A DNA stretch of 50,320 bases from Nocardioidaceae bacterium UBA4001 (GTDB taxonomy: Bacteria; Actinomycetota; Actinomycetes; Propionibacteriales; Nocardioidaceae), in assembly GCA_002384855.1 (NCBI GenBank), contig DGBP01000072.1, forward strand, positions 1,251 through 51,570, given 5' to 3'. Position numbers and translations under genes: made by a program. Below are positions 37,223-45,639 of this stretch, piece by piece; position 1 is the stretch's first letter; the number at the start of each line of letters is the position of its first letter. The notes below the pieces were generated by a model. That model was not told the DNA's origin. It did no database searches and saw nothing but the letters and a program-made list of their open reading frames with translations.

Positions 37223-39862
37223 ATGACCGTCGCCACCACACGGGGTCTGACCTCGCCGCAAGCCGCCGCGCGCCTCGCCGAGCAGGGACCCAACCGCCTG
37301 CCGGCTCCCCGCAGGGTCCCCGCGGTACGGCGCCTGGCCGACGAGCTCACGCACTTCTTCGCACTCATGCTCTGGGTCGCCGGCGGCCTCGCCCTGGTCG
37401 CGGGCCTGCCGCAGCTCGGCGTGGCGATCTTCGCCGTCATCGTGCTGAACGCCGTCTTCGCGTTCGCCCAGCAGGCCCGGGCCGACCGGGCGGCCGAGAA
37501 GCTGCGCGAGATGCTCCCGACCTCGGTCACGGTCTTCCGGGACGGCCGTCGCCGGCTCGTGAAGGCCGAGGACGTGGTCGTGGGCGACCTGCTGCTCCTC
37601 GAGAGCGGCGACCGGGTGCCCGCGGACGCGGACGCGCACCGGGCGAACCGGCTGCTCGTCGACTCCTCCATGCTGACCGGGGAGAGCGTCGCCGGGCCGG
37701 TGGAGGAGGGCGAGAGGCTCTACGCCGGCACCTTCGTGGTCGAGGGCGAGGCCCACGCGTCGGTGGTCGCGACCGGCGAGGACACCCGCCTCGCGGGGAT
37801 CGCCCGGCTCGCGACGGCACCCGGGAAGCCGGACACCCCGCTGACCCGGGAGCTCCGCGCGGTGGTCCGGCTGATCGCGGCCATCGCGGTGGGTGTCGGT
37901 GCGGCCTTCCTGCTCGTCTCGCTGCTGGTCGGCAACCCGCTCGAGGACGGCTTCGTGTTCGCCATCGGGGTCACCGTCGCCCTGGTCCCCGAGGCGCTGC
38001 TGCCCACCGTGACGCTCTCCCTTGCCTGGGGCGCGGAGCAGATGGCCAAGCGGGACATCCTCGTCCGACGGCTCGAGGCGGTCGAGACGCTCGGCTCCAC
38101 CACGTTCATCTGCACCGACAAGACCGGCACGCTCACCCGCAACGAGATGACCGTGGTCGAGGCGTGGACCCCCGGGGGCGCCGTGAGCGTCGCGGGTGAG
38201 GACTACGGGCCCGAGGGCGTGCTGACCTGGGGCCCCGGGTCGGACCGGGAGGCGACCGAGGCGCTGGCGGTCGCGGCGACGCGCTGCTCGACCGGGTTCG
38301 CCCACCTCGTCGACGGGGCGTGGCTGGCGCACGGCGACCCGATGGAGGCCGCCCTGGACACGTTCGCCCGCAGGCTCGGGGTCGACACCGACCAGGACCG
38401 GCACGACCATCCGGTCGAGCGCCGCTTCCCCTTCGACGCGCGGCTGCGGCGGATGTCGGTGGTCGTCGACGGGGCGGTGGTCGTCAAGGGCGCGCCCGAC
38501 GCCGTCCTCCCTCTCTGCCCCGACGGCGCCGCGCCGGCTCACGCGGCGACCGCCGTCCCGGGCCGGGCCCCGGCCCACGCCGCGGTGGACGAGATGACCC
38601 GACGGGGGCTGCGGGTGCTCGCGGTCGCCGCCGCCGAGACGCGCGGCGGGGTGCCGGCGACCCCTCAGGAGGCTGGGCGCGGTCTGCGTCTGCTCGGGGT
38701 CGTCGGGCTCGAGGACCCGCCTCGCGACGGAGTGGTGGAGGCGCTGCAGGCCTGCCGCCGCGCGGGGATCAGGGTCGCGATGGTCACCGGCGACCACCCG
38801 GCCACCGCGCGCGCCATCGCCGACGAGGTGGGCCTGCGCCGTGCGGACAGCCCCGTCCTGACCGGCGCCGACCTGCCGGCCGAGGACCGGGTGCTCGCCG
38901 CCCTGCTCGACCATGACGGGACCGTCGTCGCGCGGGTGTCCCCCGAGGACAAGCTGCGGATCGCCGCCGCGCTGCGCTCCCGCGGCCACGTCGTCGCGAT
39001 GACCGGGGACGGTGTGAACGACGCCCCCGCGCTGCACGAGGCCGACATCGGGATCGCGATGGGCCGGTCGGGCACCGATGTCGCGCGCGAGGCGGCCGAC
39101 CTGGTGCTGCTCGACGACGCCTTCGCCGACATCGTCGCCGGGGTCGAGCAGGGACGCGCCACGTTCGTGAACATCCGCCGGTTCCTGACCTACCACCTCA
39201 CCGACAACGTCGCGGAGCTGACCCCGTTCCTCGTGTGGGCGCTGTCGGGCGGGAACTTCCCGTTGGCGCTCGGCGTGCTCCAGATCCTGGCGCTCGACCT
39301 CGGCACCGACACGCTCTCGGCCGTCGCGCTGGGCGCCGAGCCACCCGCGAAGCACCTCCTGGACGGGCCGCCGGTGAAGGGCCGGCTGATGAACCACACG
39401 GTGCTGCGCAGGGCGTTCGGGCTGCTCGGTCCGCTGGTGGCCGTGATGACGATGGCGGCGTTCCTGGTGTCGCTGGTCGCGAGCGGGTGGCGGCCGGGGG
39501 AGGACTTCCCCGACAGCCCGGCGCTCATGGCGGCCTCCGGCGCGGCGTTCATGACGGTCGTGCTCGCGCAGACCGCCAACGCGTTCGCCTGCCGCAGCTC
39601 GACACGCTGGCCCGGCGACCTCGGCTGGTGGAGCAACCGTCTGCTGGTACCGGCCGCCACGGCGGAGCTGGTGTTCTCGTTCCTCGTGCTGCTGGTCACC
39701 CCGGTCGCGCTGATCCTCGGGCACGCGAGCCCGACGCCTGCCGGTTGGTCGGTGGCGCTCGCCTCGGTGCCCCTGCTGCTCGGGGTGGACGCGCTCGACA
39801 AGCACCTGCGCGGCGCCCGTCGGGCCCGGGTCAGCGGCTCAGGTGGACGTTCTCGTGGGTGA
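37223..39862 (+). CDS. P2-type cation-translocating ATPase (CtpF-like)
   Basis: An 879-residue inner-membrane P-type ATPase. An N-terminal cation-ATPase domain (TSPQAAARLAEQGPNRLP) leads to the actuator TGES (MLTGESVAG), the ion-site helix with VALVPEALLP (Glu257), phospho-acceptor Asp299 in CTDKTGTLT, and the hinge GDGVNDAPAL. The C-terminal membrane block carries NVAELTPFLVWAL. No heavy-metal Cys site (CPC/SPC) is present, so a Ca2+ or monovalent-cation substrate is more likely than Cu/Zn. M. tuberculosis CtpF, a DosR-regulon member, is a comparable protein. Its 3' end overlaps the convergent DUF1876 gene by 32 bp. Confidence 0.93.
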   Translation: MTVATTRGLTSPQAAARLAEQGPNRLPAPRRVPAVRRLADELTHFFALMLWVAGGLALVAGLPQLGVAIFAVIVLNAVFAFAQQARADRAAEKLREMLPTSVTVFRDGRRRLVKAEDVVVGDLLLLESGDRVPADADAHRANRLLVDSSMLTGESVAGPVEEGERLYAGTFVVEGEAHASVVATGEDTRLAGIARLATAPGKPDTPLTRELRAVVRLIAAIAVGVGAAFLLVSLLVGNPLEDGFVFAIGVTVALVPEALLPTVTLSLAWGAEQMAKRDILVRRLEAVETLGSTTFICTDKTGTLTRNEMTVVEAWTPGGAVSVAGEDYGPEGVLTWGPGSDREATEALAVAATRCSTGFAHLVDGAWLAHGDPMEAALDTFARRLGVDTDQDRHDHPVERRFPFDARLRRMSVVVDGAVVVKGAPDAVLPLCPDGAAPAHAATAVPGRAPAHAAVDEMTRRGLRVLAVAAAETRGGVPATPQEAGRGLRLLGVVGLEDPPRDGVVEALQACRRAGIRVAMVTGDHPATARAIADEVGLRRADSPVLTGADLPAEDRVLAALLDHDGTVVARVSPEDKLRIAAALRSRGHVVAMTGDGVNDAPALHEADIGIAMGRSGTDVAREAADLVLLDDAFADIVAGVEQGRATFVNIRRFLTYHLTDNVAELTPFLVWALSGGNFPLALGVLQILALDLGTDTLSAVALGAEPPAKHLLDGPPVKGRLMNHTVLRRAFGLLGPLVAVMTMAAFLVSLVASGWRPGEDFPDSPALMAASGAAFMTVVLAQTANAFACRSSTRWPGDLGWWSNRLLVPAATAELVFSFLVLLVTPVALILGHASPTPAGWSVALASVPLLLGVDALDKHLRGARRARVSGSGGRSRG

Positions 39863-40100
39863 TCTGCTCGATGTCGTCGGCCGCCGCGTGGAGCAGCCGG
39901 TGGGCGAGGTCCGAGAGCGCCCGGGCGGTCGCGAGCTCGTCACCGATCTCGGGGACGTCGTGGTCGGTCGGGTTCAGCCGAGCGGTTCCGGTGCCGACCA
40001 GCGTGACCTCGTCCGCGGGACGCAGGCGGGCCTCTGCGTGGGTCTTGCCTTCACGCTCGCCGATGAAGATGTCGACGTGCCATGTCTTGGTTGCGGTCAT
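39831..40100 (-). CDS. DUF1876 (Rv2632c/Rv1738-like) protein
   Basis: An 89-residue protein. WHVDIFIGEREGKTHAEARL, GTGTARLNPTDHDVPEIGDE and the helical DLAHRLLHAAADDIEQ are the Rv2632c-like (DUF1876) pattern. The M. tuberculosis relative Rv1738 is a DosR-regulon protein whose structure resembles ribosome hibernation factors, so a role in translational shutdown at low oxygen is a reasonable hypothesis only. A DosR-box-like site lies 34 bp upstream. The 3' end overlaps the convergent ATPase gene by 32 bp. Confidence 0.92.
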   Translation of the reverse strand: MTATKTWHVDIFIGEREGKTHAEARLRPADEVTLVGTGTARLNPTDHDVPEIGDELATARALSDLAHRLLHAAADDIEQITHENVHLSR

Positions 40101-40132
40101 GTCTCCATTGCGACACGTCGGTTCCGGGCCGT

Positions 40133-41131
40133 TCAGGGTCGAAGGTCCCCGATCCGCACGACGGCCGCACCATGCACCCGGTCGGCCGCCAGGTCGTCCA
40201 GGGCGGTGTCGGCCTCCTCGAGCGGGTAGGTCGTGACCGTGGCCGTGACCCCGAGACGCGGCGCCAGCCGGAGCAGCTCCTCGCCGTCGGCGCGCGTGTT
40301 GGAGGTGACGCTGGTGAGGGTCCGCTCCCGGAACAGGTGCCGCTGGTAGTCGAGCGGGGGTACGTCGGACAGGTGGATGCCCGCGAGCGCCAGGGTGCCT
40401 CCACGGTCGAGCGCCTCGAGAGCAGGAGGCACCAGGTCGCCCACCGGTGCGAAGACGATCGCGGAGTCGAGCAGGACCGGCGGCGCGTCGTACGCCGCCC
40501 CCGCGCTCGCCGCGCCCAGCTCGAGCGCGAGCGCCCGCGCCCGCTCGTCCCGGGTCAGCACGTGCACCTCAGCACCCTGTCCGAGGGCGATCTGGGCGGT
40601 GATGTGGGCGCTCGCGCCGAAGCCGTAGATACCGAGCCGTCCGCCGGCCGGGAGGTTCGCGCGTCGCAGGGCGCGGTAGCCGATGATGCCGGCGCACAGC
40701 AGCGGCGCGGCCTGCTCGTCGGGGAGGTCGGCGGGGAGGTCGTAGGCGTAGGCGGCCGGGACGACGGCGTACTCCGCGTAGCCGCCGTCGGCGTCCCAGC
40801 CGGTGTACGTCGACCGCGGGCACAGGTTCTCCTCGCCGCGCCGGCACCACGCGCACTCCCCGCAGGTGTGCCGGAGCCAGGCGATCCCGACCCGGTCGCC
40901 CACCGCGAAGCGCCGCACGCCCTCGCCGACCTCCGCGACCGTGCCCACCACCTCGTGACCGGGCACCACCGGGGACCGGTGCCGCGGCAGGTCGCCGTCG
41001 CGCACGTGCAGGTCGGTGCGGCACACGCCGCAGACGGTGACCCCGACGAGCACGTCGCCCGGGCCCGGTCGGGGCACGGCACGCTCGACGGCTCGCAGCC
41101 GCCCGTCGCCGGTGGTCTCCCACGCGCGCAT
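40133..41131 (-). CDS. Zinc-dependent alcohol dehydrogenase
   Basis: A 332-residue medium-chain dehydrogenase, NAD(P)-dependent. Catalytic zinc ligands are Cys37 (GVCRTDLH) and His59-Glu60 (PGHEV). The structural zinc loop CGECAWCRRGEENLC has all four cysteines. The Rossmann segment is GGRLGIYGFGASAH rather than a strict GxGxxG, and the YTGWDADGGYAEY segment is typical of the group. It starts 5 bp after the universal-stress-protein stop, so they form an operon. Its last five codons and stop overlap the DosR-like element of the DUF1876 promoter. Confidence 0.92.
   Translation of the reverse strand: MRAWETTGDGRLRAVERAVPRPGPGDVLVGVTVCGVCRTDLHVRDGDLPRHRSPVVPGHEVVGTVAEVGEGVRRFAVGDRVGIAWLRHTCGECAWCRRGEENLCPRSTYTGWDADGGYAEYAVVPAAYAYDLPADLPDEQAAPLLCAGIIGYRALRRANLPAGGRLGIYGFGASAHITAQIALGQGAEVHVLTRDERARALALELGAASAGAAYDAPPVLLDSAIVFAPVGDLVPPALEALDRGGTLALAGIHLSDVPPLDYQRHLFRERTLTSVTSNTRADGEELLRLAPRLGVTATVTTYPLEEADTALDDLAADRVHGAAVVRIGDLRP
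40135..40150 (-). promoter_or_regulatory. DosR-box-like operator upstream of DUF1876
   Basis: On the minus strand GGGGACCTTCGACCCT ends 34 bp before the DUF1876 start. It differs at one base from the element upstream of hsp20 at 36383. It also encodes the final GDLRP-stop of the dehydrogenase, so some conservation could be coding-driven, but these residues are not otherwise constrained in the family. Confidence 0.5.
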
Positions 41132-41136
41132 GTCGG

Positions 41137-41967
41137 TCAGCGTACGACGGCCACCGGGCACTGCGCGTGGTGCAGCACCGACTGGCTCACCGACCCCATG
41201 AGCAGCCCGGCGAACGCCCCGAGACCCCGCGAGCCCACCACGACCAGCTCGGCGGCCTGGGAGGCGTCGGCGAGGGCGCGCTGCGGGGCGACCGGGATCG
41301 CCTCGGGGGTCACCTGCACATCGGGGTACAGGTCGGCGAACCCGGCCAGCGACTCGGCGAGGATCCGCTCGGCTGCCTCGATCTCCTCGACCAGGCCGGT
41401 GCCTGGGTATCCGCGGGCGTTGTTGCGCCAGGCGTGTACCGCCGTCACGGAGCTGCCGCTGCGGCCGGCGTGGTCGAAGGCGAACTCCAGGGCCTTGCGG
41501 CTTCCCGTCGAACCGTCCACGCCGACCACCACGCGACGGCTGTCGGGGTGGTACGGCGTCCGCGTGACGACGACCGGGCAGGACGCGTGTCGCGCCACGT
41601 GCTGGCTCACCGAGCCGAGCACCACGCCCGACAGGAGGCTGTGTCCTCGTGCCCCGACGACCACCGTGGCGGCGCGGGCCGAGGCGTCGATCAGGGCCTG
41701 CGTCGGCGGGACGTCGACCAGCTCGTGGTCGGTGTCGCGCGCCCGCGCCGCCGCCAGCCGGTCCCTCACGTCGTTTTCCAGCTCGGCCATCTTGGCGGTG
41801 TGCCACTCGCTGGTCGCCTCGAGCACCTGGGTCGGGTCGACCTCGGAGATGAGCACGCGCAACGGCCGCCCCTGCTCCGCGGCGAGCTCGTCGGCCCAGT
41901 CGAGAGCCAGCTCGCTGTCGCTCGAGCCGTCGTACCCGACGACGACCTCTCCCGCACGGCTGTTCAT
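41137..41967 (-). CDS. Tandem universal stress protein (two Usp domains)
   Basis: A 276-residue protein with two Usp folds (about 7-140 and 150-276). Each carries the ATP-binding Walker-like loop G2xG9xG-S/T: GARGHSLLSGVVLGSVS and GSRGLGAFAGLLMGSVS. Tandem ATP-binding Usps of this type are common in the mycobacterial DosR regulon. ATG 41967 follows GAGGATGAGGCC. Zn-alcohol dehydrogenase follows in the same operon. Confidence 0.93.
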   Translation of the reverse strand: MNSRAGEVVVGYDGSSDSELALDWADELAAEQGRPLRVLISEVDPTQVLEATSEWHTAKMAELENDVRDRLAAARARDTDHELVDVPPTQALIDASARAATVVVGARGHSLLSGVVLGSVSQHVARHASCPVVVTRTPYHPDSRRVVVGVDGSTGSRKALEFAFDHAGRSGSSVTAVHAWRNNARGYPGTGLVEEIEAAERILAESLAGFADLYPDVQVTPEAIPVAPQRALADASQAAELVVVGSRGLGAFAGLLMGSVSQSVLHHAQCPVAVVR

Positions 41968-42001
41968 GGCCTCATCCTCGCGGGTCCGTGTCGGGGGTCC
42001 T

Positions 42002-42017
42002 AGTGCCACTGGTCCCC
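42002..42017 (-). promoter_or_regulatory. Weaker DosR-box-like element upstream of the universal stress protein
   Basis: On the minus strand GGGGACCAGTGGCACT lies 35-50 bp before the Usp start. It shares 11 of 16 bases with the DUF1876 element, including the GGGGACC half-site. It is suggestive only. Confidence 0.3.
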
Positions 42018-42237
42018 GCTGGGGCTGCCCGAAGGTCCGGGCCGGCCGGTGGCCTGGGGCACGGCGCTCGCCGCGACGGTCAGCACGGCGACGTACCACG
42101 GGTGGCGCCGCCTCGCCCGGCACCGTCCCCGCCCGTAGGGCCTCTCGGACGGCTTCGCGGTCGCCGACCTCCCGGCTCTCGCCGAGTTGCACGCGGAACG
42201 GCCCCCGTCAGGTGCAGCTCGACGACAGGCACGCCGC

Positions 42238-42292
42238 AGATGGAGCAAGCAGCACCATGCGCGGCGTCGACCTGGTGCTTTCTGCTCCATCT
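42238..42292 (-). terminator. Imperfect 20-bp stem-loop downstream of the methionine operon
   Basis: AGATGGAGCAAGCAGCACCA (42238-42257) faces TGGTGCTTTCTGCTCCATCT (42273-42292) with a short internal mismatch and a 15-nt loop, 38 bp beyond the metX-metW stop. It is placed to terminate the minus-strand methionine transcript. Confidence 0.55.
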
Positions 42293-42329
42293 CAGAAGCC
42301 GCCCCGCGCCCGGCCACCACCCCTGCGCC

Positions 42330-44099
42330 TCAGCGGGACAGGACGTAGACCGCCGCCCCGGCCCGCAGGTTCGCCGCCCGCCCGGACTGCATCGGCTCGG
42401 CCTTCTCGTCGAGGAGGATGCGTCGCTCGACGACCAGGCCGAGGTCGGCGAAGAGAGCCTCGAGGTCGGCGAGCGTGGACAGGTGGATGTTCGGGGTCTC
42501 GTGCCAGGGGTGCGGCAGCTCGCGGGAGACCGGCATCCGGCCGCGGAACATCAGGCCCGCGCGGTGCCGCCAGAAGCCGAAGTTCGGCACCGAGACGATG
42601 CTGCGCCGGCCGACCCGGCTGATCTGCCGCAGTGCCTCGGCGGGCCAGCGCGTGGCCTGCAGCGTCTGCGACATGACCACGACGTCGTACGCGTTGTCGG
42701 CGAACTCGTCGAGCTGGTCGACGAGGTCCACCTCGATGACGGGGACTCCGCGGCGGATGGAGGCGAGTACGGCGCCGGGGTCGATCTCCACGCCGGTGCC
42801 GGAGCATCCGCGCTCGTGCATGAGGTGAGCCAGCAGGTCGCCGTCGCCACAGCCGATGTCGAGCACCCGGGAGCCCTCGGGGACCAGGCCCGCGACGACG
42901 TCGAGGTCCGGGCGTCCGGGGACGTGTACGGCGTCGCCGGTGCGCGCGTGCTGGGTGTCGGCGTCGAGGAACGCGCTGACCGACTCGTGGTAGCCGGGGA
43001 CGACGAGCAGGAACGAGTCGTGGCCCCACGGCGACCGGATCTCGCGGAAGGTCACCGCGGCGCCGGCCTGCTCGAGGGTGCGCACGATCCGGCGCGAGTG
43101 GGAGGTGTCGAAGCGCCAGTCGGTGTCGAAGGACAGCACCAGGAAGCGCGTGCCCGCCTCGGCCATCCGGACGGCCGCACCAGGGTCGGCGAAGACGTCG
43201 AAGTAGTCCATCGACCGGGTCAGGTAGAGGTACGACAGCGCGTCGAACCTGTCGAGGAAGGTCGCCCCTTGATGGTTGAGGTAGCTCTCCACCTGGAAGT
43301 CGGCGCCGAGGCCCATCCGGCTCTCGGCCGGCTCCGAGCCCTGGAGACGGCGGCCGAACTTCTCGGTCATCGCCTCCTCGGACAGGTAGGTGATGTGCGC
43401 CATCATGCGTGCGATCGACAGTCCGAGGTGGGGCGCGCGGTCGGTGCCGGCGTACTCCCCGGCCTGGAAGTCCGGGTCGCGCATGATCGCCTCGCGTCCG
43501 ACCGCGGAGAAGGCGATGTTCTGCGCGGTGAGCCGTGACGAGGCGGCGACCACCACCGCGTTGTCGATCTGCTCGGGGGCGTCGGCGGCCCACTGCAGCA
43601 CCTGCATGCCCCCGAGCGACCCGCCGATCGCGGCGTGCAGGCGTGCGATGCCGAGGTGCTCGAGCAGCCTCCGGTGTACGGCGACCAGGTCGGTCATCTG
43701 CAGCAGCGGGAAGTCGAGTCCGTAGGGCCGCCCGGTCTCCGGGTTGGTCGACAGCGGGCCGGTCGTGCCCTGGCAGCCGCCGAGCAGGTTCGGGCTGATC
43801 ACGAAGAACCGGTCGGTGTCGAGCGGCTTGCCCGGCCCGATCAGGTTGTCCCACCAGCCCGGCTTGGTCGCCCCCTCGCTGTACCCGGCCGCGTGGGCGT
43901 CGCCGGTCAGGGCGTGGCAGACGAACACCACGTTGTCGCGCGCCGGCGACAGGGTGCCGTAGGTCTCGTAGGCGACCTCGACCGGGCCGAGGCTCCGGCC
44001 ACCGGCGAGGACGAGCGGGTCCTCCTCGGTGCAGAGCAGGACCCGCTCGGTCGTCGTACGGCCGACCGAGGTGGGGTCGGGGGCAGGCGTGGTGGTCAC
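42330..44099 (-). CDS. metX: Homoserine O-acyltransferase MetX fused to MetW
   Basis: A 589-residue fusion. Residues about 20-382 are MetX, which O-acylates homoserine: nucleophile Ser161 in GGSLGGMQ, catalytic Asp in FDTDWRF (325-327) and His360 in WGHDSF. Residues about 395-589 are MetW, a class I methyltransferase-fold protein with the SAM-type motif VLDIGCGDGDLL (412-422) and the MetW hallmark NFGFWRHR. In most bacteria MetX and MetW are separate neighbouring genes. Acetyl versus succinyl specificity is not decided here. The GTG start follows the metY stop by 3 bp, so the two are co-transcribed. Confidence 0.93.
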   Translation of the reverse strand: MTTTPAPDPTSVGRTTTERVLLCTEEDPLVLAGGRSLGPVEVAYETYGTLSPARDNVVFVCHALTGDAHAAGYSEGATKPGWWDNLIGPGKPLDTDRFFVISPNLLGGCQGTTGPLSTNPETGRPYGLDFPLLQMTDLVAVHRRLLEHLGIARLHAAIGGSLGGMQVLQWAADAPEQIDNAVVVAASSRLTAQNIAFSAVGREAIMRDPDFQAGEYAGTDRAPHLGLSIARMMAHITYLSEEAMTEKFGRRLQGSEPAESRMGLGADFQVESYLNHQGATFLDRFDALSYLYLTRSMDYFDVFADPGAAVRMAEAGTRFLVLSFDTDWRFDTSHSRRIVRTLEQAGAAVTFREIRSPWGHDSFLLVVPGYHESVSAFLDADTQHARTGDAVHVPGRPDLDVVAGLVPEGSRVLDIGCGDGDLLAHLMHERGCSGTGVEIDPGAVLASIRRGVPVIEVDLVDQLDEFADNAYDVVVMSQTLQATRWPAEALRQISRVGRRSIVSVPNFGFWRHRAGLMFRGRMPVSRELPHPWHETPNIHLSTLADLEALFADLGLVVERRILLDEKAEPMQSGRAANLRAGAAVYVLSR

Positions 44100-44102
44100 G
44101 GG

Positions 44103-45392
44103 CTAGCTGCTCGCCACCTTCAGCGCCTGGTCGAGGTCGGCCAGGATGTCGTCGACGTGCTCGATGCCGATGGACAGGCGCACCATGTCCTCGGGCACCC
44201 CGGCGGCCTCGAGCTCCTGGGGCGTCAGCTGCGAGTGCGTGGTGGTCGCGTTGTGGATGGCCAGCGACTTGGCGTCGCCGATGTTCGCGAGGTGGCTGAA
44301 CAGCTCGAGCGCCTCGACGAGCTTCTTGCCTCCGTCACGGCCGCCCTGCACACCGAAGCTGACCAGGCCGCCGTAGCCGCGTCCGGTGAAGGTGCGGTCG
44401 GCGATCTCCTTGTAGGGGCTGTCCTCGAGTCCCGGGTAGCTCACCCAGGACACGGCGTCGTGGCCGTGCAGGAACTGCGCGACCTTCAAGGCGTTCTCGC
44501 TGTGCCGCTCCATGCGCAGGTGCAGCGTCTCGAGGCCCTGCAGGAACAGCCACGAGTTCAGCGGCGCGATCGCGGCACCGGTGTTGCGCAGCAGCACCGT
44601 GCGCGCCCGGATGATGTAGGCGAGGTTGCCGACCGCCTCGGTCCACACGACCCCGTGGTAGGCCTCGTCCGGCCGGGTGAGCCCGGGGAACCGGTCCGCG
44701 TGGGCGGCCCAGTCGAAGGTGCCGGCATCGACGATCACGCCGCCGATCGACGTGCCGTGCCCGCCGATGTACTTCGTGGCGGCGTGCACCACGACGTCGG
44801 CGCCGAGGTCGAAGGGCCGGCAGAGGTACGGCGTCGGGGCGGTGTTGTCCACCACGAGCGGCAGACCCTGGGCGTGCGCGGCGTCCGCCCAGGCCCGGAC
44901 GTCGACGACGTTGATCTTGGGGTTGCCGACCGTCTCGGCGAAGACCAGCTTGGTCCGCTCGTCGACGTGCTGCGCCAGCTCCTCCGGCTTGTCGGGGTCG
45001 ACGAAGCGCACCTCGACGCCGAACTGCGGGAGGGTGTGGGCGAACAGCGCGTAGGTGCCGCCGTACAACGTCGACAGCGCCACGATGTTGTCGCCGGCGT
45101 AGGTCAGGTTGAGCACGGCGTACGTCGTCGCCGCGGACCCGGACGCCGTGGCCAGCGCGCCGACCCCGCCCTCGAGGGCGGTCATCCGCTCCTCGAAGAC
45201 CGACTGGGTCGGGTTCATGATCCGGGTGTAGATGTTGCCCGGCTCGGCGAGCGAGAAGAGCCTGGCGGCGTGCTCGGTGTCGTCGAAGACGTACGACGTG
45301 GTCTGGTAGATCGGTACGGCCCGGGCGTTGGTCGCCGGGTCGGCCTCCTCCTGGCCGGCGTGCACGCCGAGGGTCTCGGGTCGATAGGCCAA
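44103..45392 (-). CDS. metY: O-acetylhomoserine sulfhydrylase (MetY)
   Basis: A 429-residue PLP enzyme of the Cys/Met metabolism family that replaces the acyl group of O-acylhomoserine with sulfide to make homocysteine. The TTG start at 45392 is chosen because GGAGG lies 6 nt upstream and the product starts MAYRPETLGVHAGQ. YQTTSYVF and TRIMNPT bind the PLP phosphate of the partner subunit, and Lys207 in HAATKYIGGHG forms the Schiff base. It is first gene of the metY-metXW operon. I found no recognisable SAM riboswitch in the 247-bp leader region. Confidence 0.94.
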   Translation of the reverse strand: MAYRPETLGVHAGQEEADPATNARAVPIYQTTSYVFDDTEHAARLFSLAEPGNIYTRIMNPTQSVFEERMTALEGGVGALATASGSAATTYAVLNLTYAGDNIVALSTLYGGTYALFAHTLPQFGVEVRFVDPDKPEELAQHVDERTKLVFAETVGNPKINVVDVRAWADAAHAQGLPLVVDNTAPTPYLCRPFDLGADVVVHAATKYIGGHGTSIGGVIVDAGTFDWAAHADRFPGLTRPDEAYHGVVWTEAVGNLAYIIRARTVLLRNTGAAIAPLNSWLFLQGLETLHLRMERHSENALKVAQFLHGHDAVSWVSYPGLEDSPYKEIADRTFTGRGYGGLVSFGVQGGRDGGKKLVEALELFSHLANIGDAKSLAIHNATTTHSQLTPQELEAAGVPEDMVRLSIGIEHVDDILADLDQALKVASS

Positions 45393-45639
45393 TGGGGGCC
45401 TCCCTTGCGTCGTTGCAGAGGATGTGCGGGCACCGCGAGCGTAGAACGGCGGTGGGCACCGGTCCGGGTCGTTCCGCATGGCGGTCCCCGCTCCCGGGGC
45501 GCGCCGGGATGTGCCCGTGGTCCGGATCGGGACCATCGACGGCCGGATCGGGTCGTCGGCCCGTTGCCGCCCTCGTCGACCTGTCGCACAGTGGGCGGTG
45601 TGGAGGAGCTCCTCGGCAGCCTCCGGGACGGTGATCGCG
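45393..45639. other. Divergent promoter region, metY and deacetylase
   Basis: These 247 bases hold no gene that I can support. The deacetylase frame stays open through part of it, but the lipoprotein signal starts only at 45640. I looked for SAM-I/SAM-IV-type cores ahead of metY and did not find one. Confidence 0.5.

Larger units (their letters stand above)
41968..42329. other. Intergenic stretch without a convincing gene
   Basis: These 362 bases lie between the universal stress protein start and the methionine fusion gene stop. The only open frames are Arg/Pro/Gly-rich with no family resemblance. The region contains a weak DosR-like site (42002-42017) and a large imperfect hairpin (42238-42292). 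Confidence 0.6.

Noticed and set aside
42000..42320. Possible small minus-strand gene between the Usp and MetX-MetW genes
   Set aside because: The frame is rich in Arg/Ala/Gly with poor codon bias, crosses the terminator-like stem-loop and has no ribosome site.
45393..45639. Possible SAM riboswitch ahead of metY
   Set aside because: The leader lacks the GGCAACC-type core and the paired helices that I would expect for SAM-I/SAM-IV elements. A covariance-model search could still overturn this.
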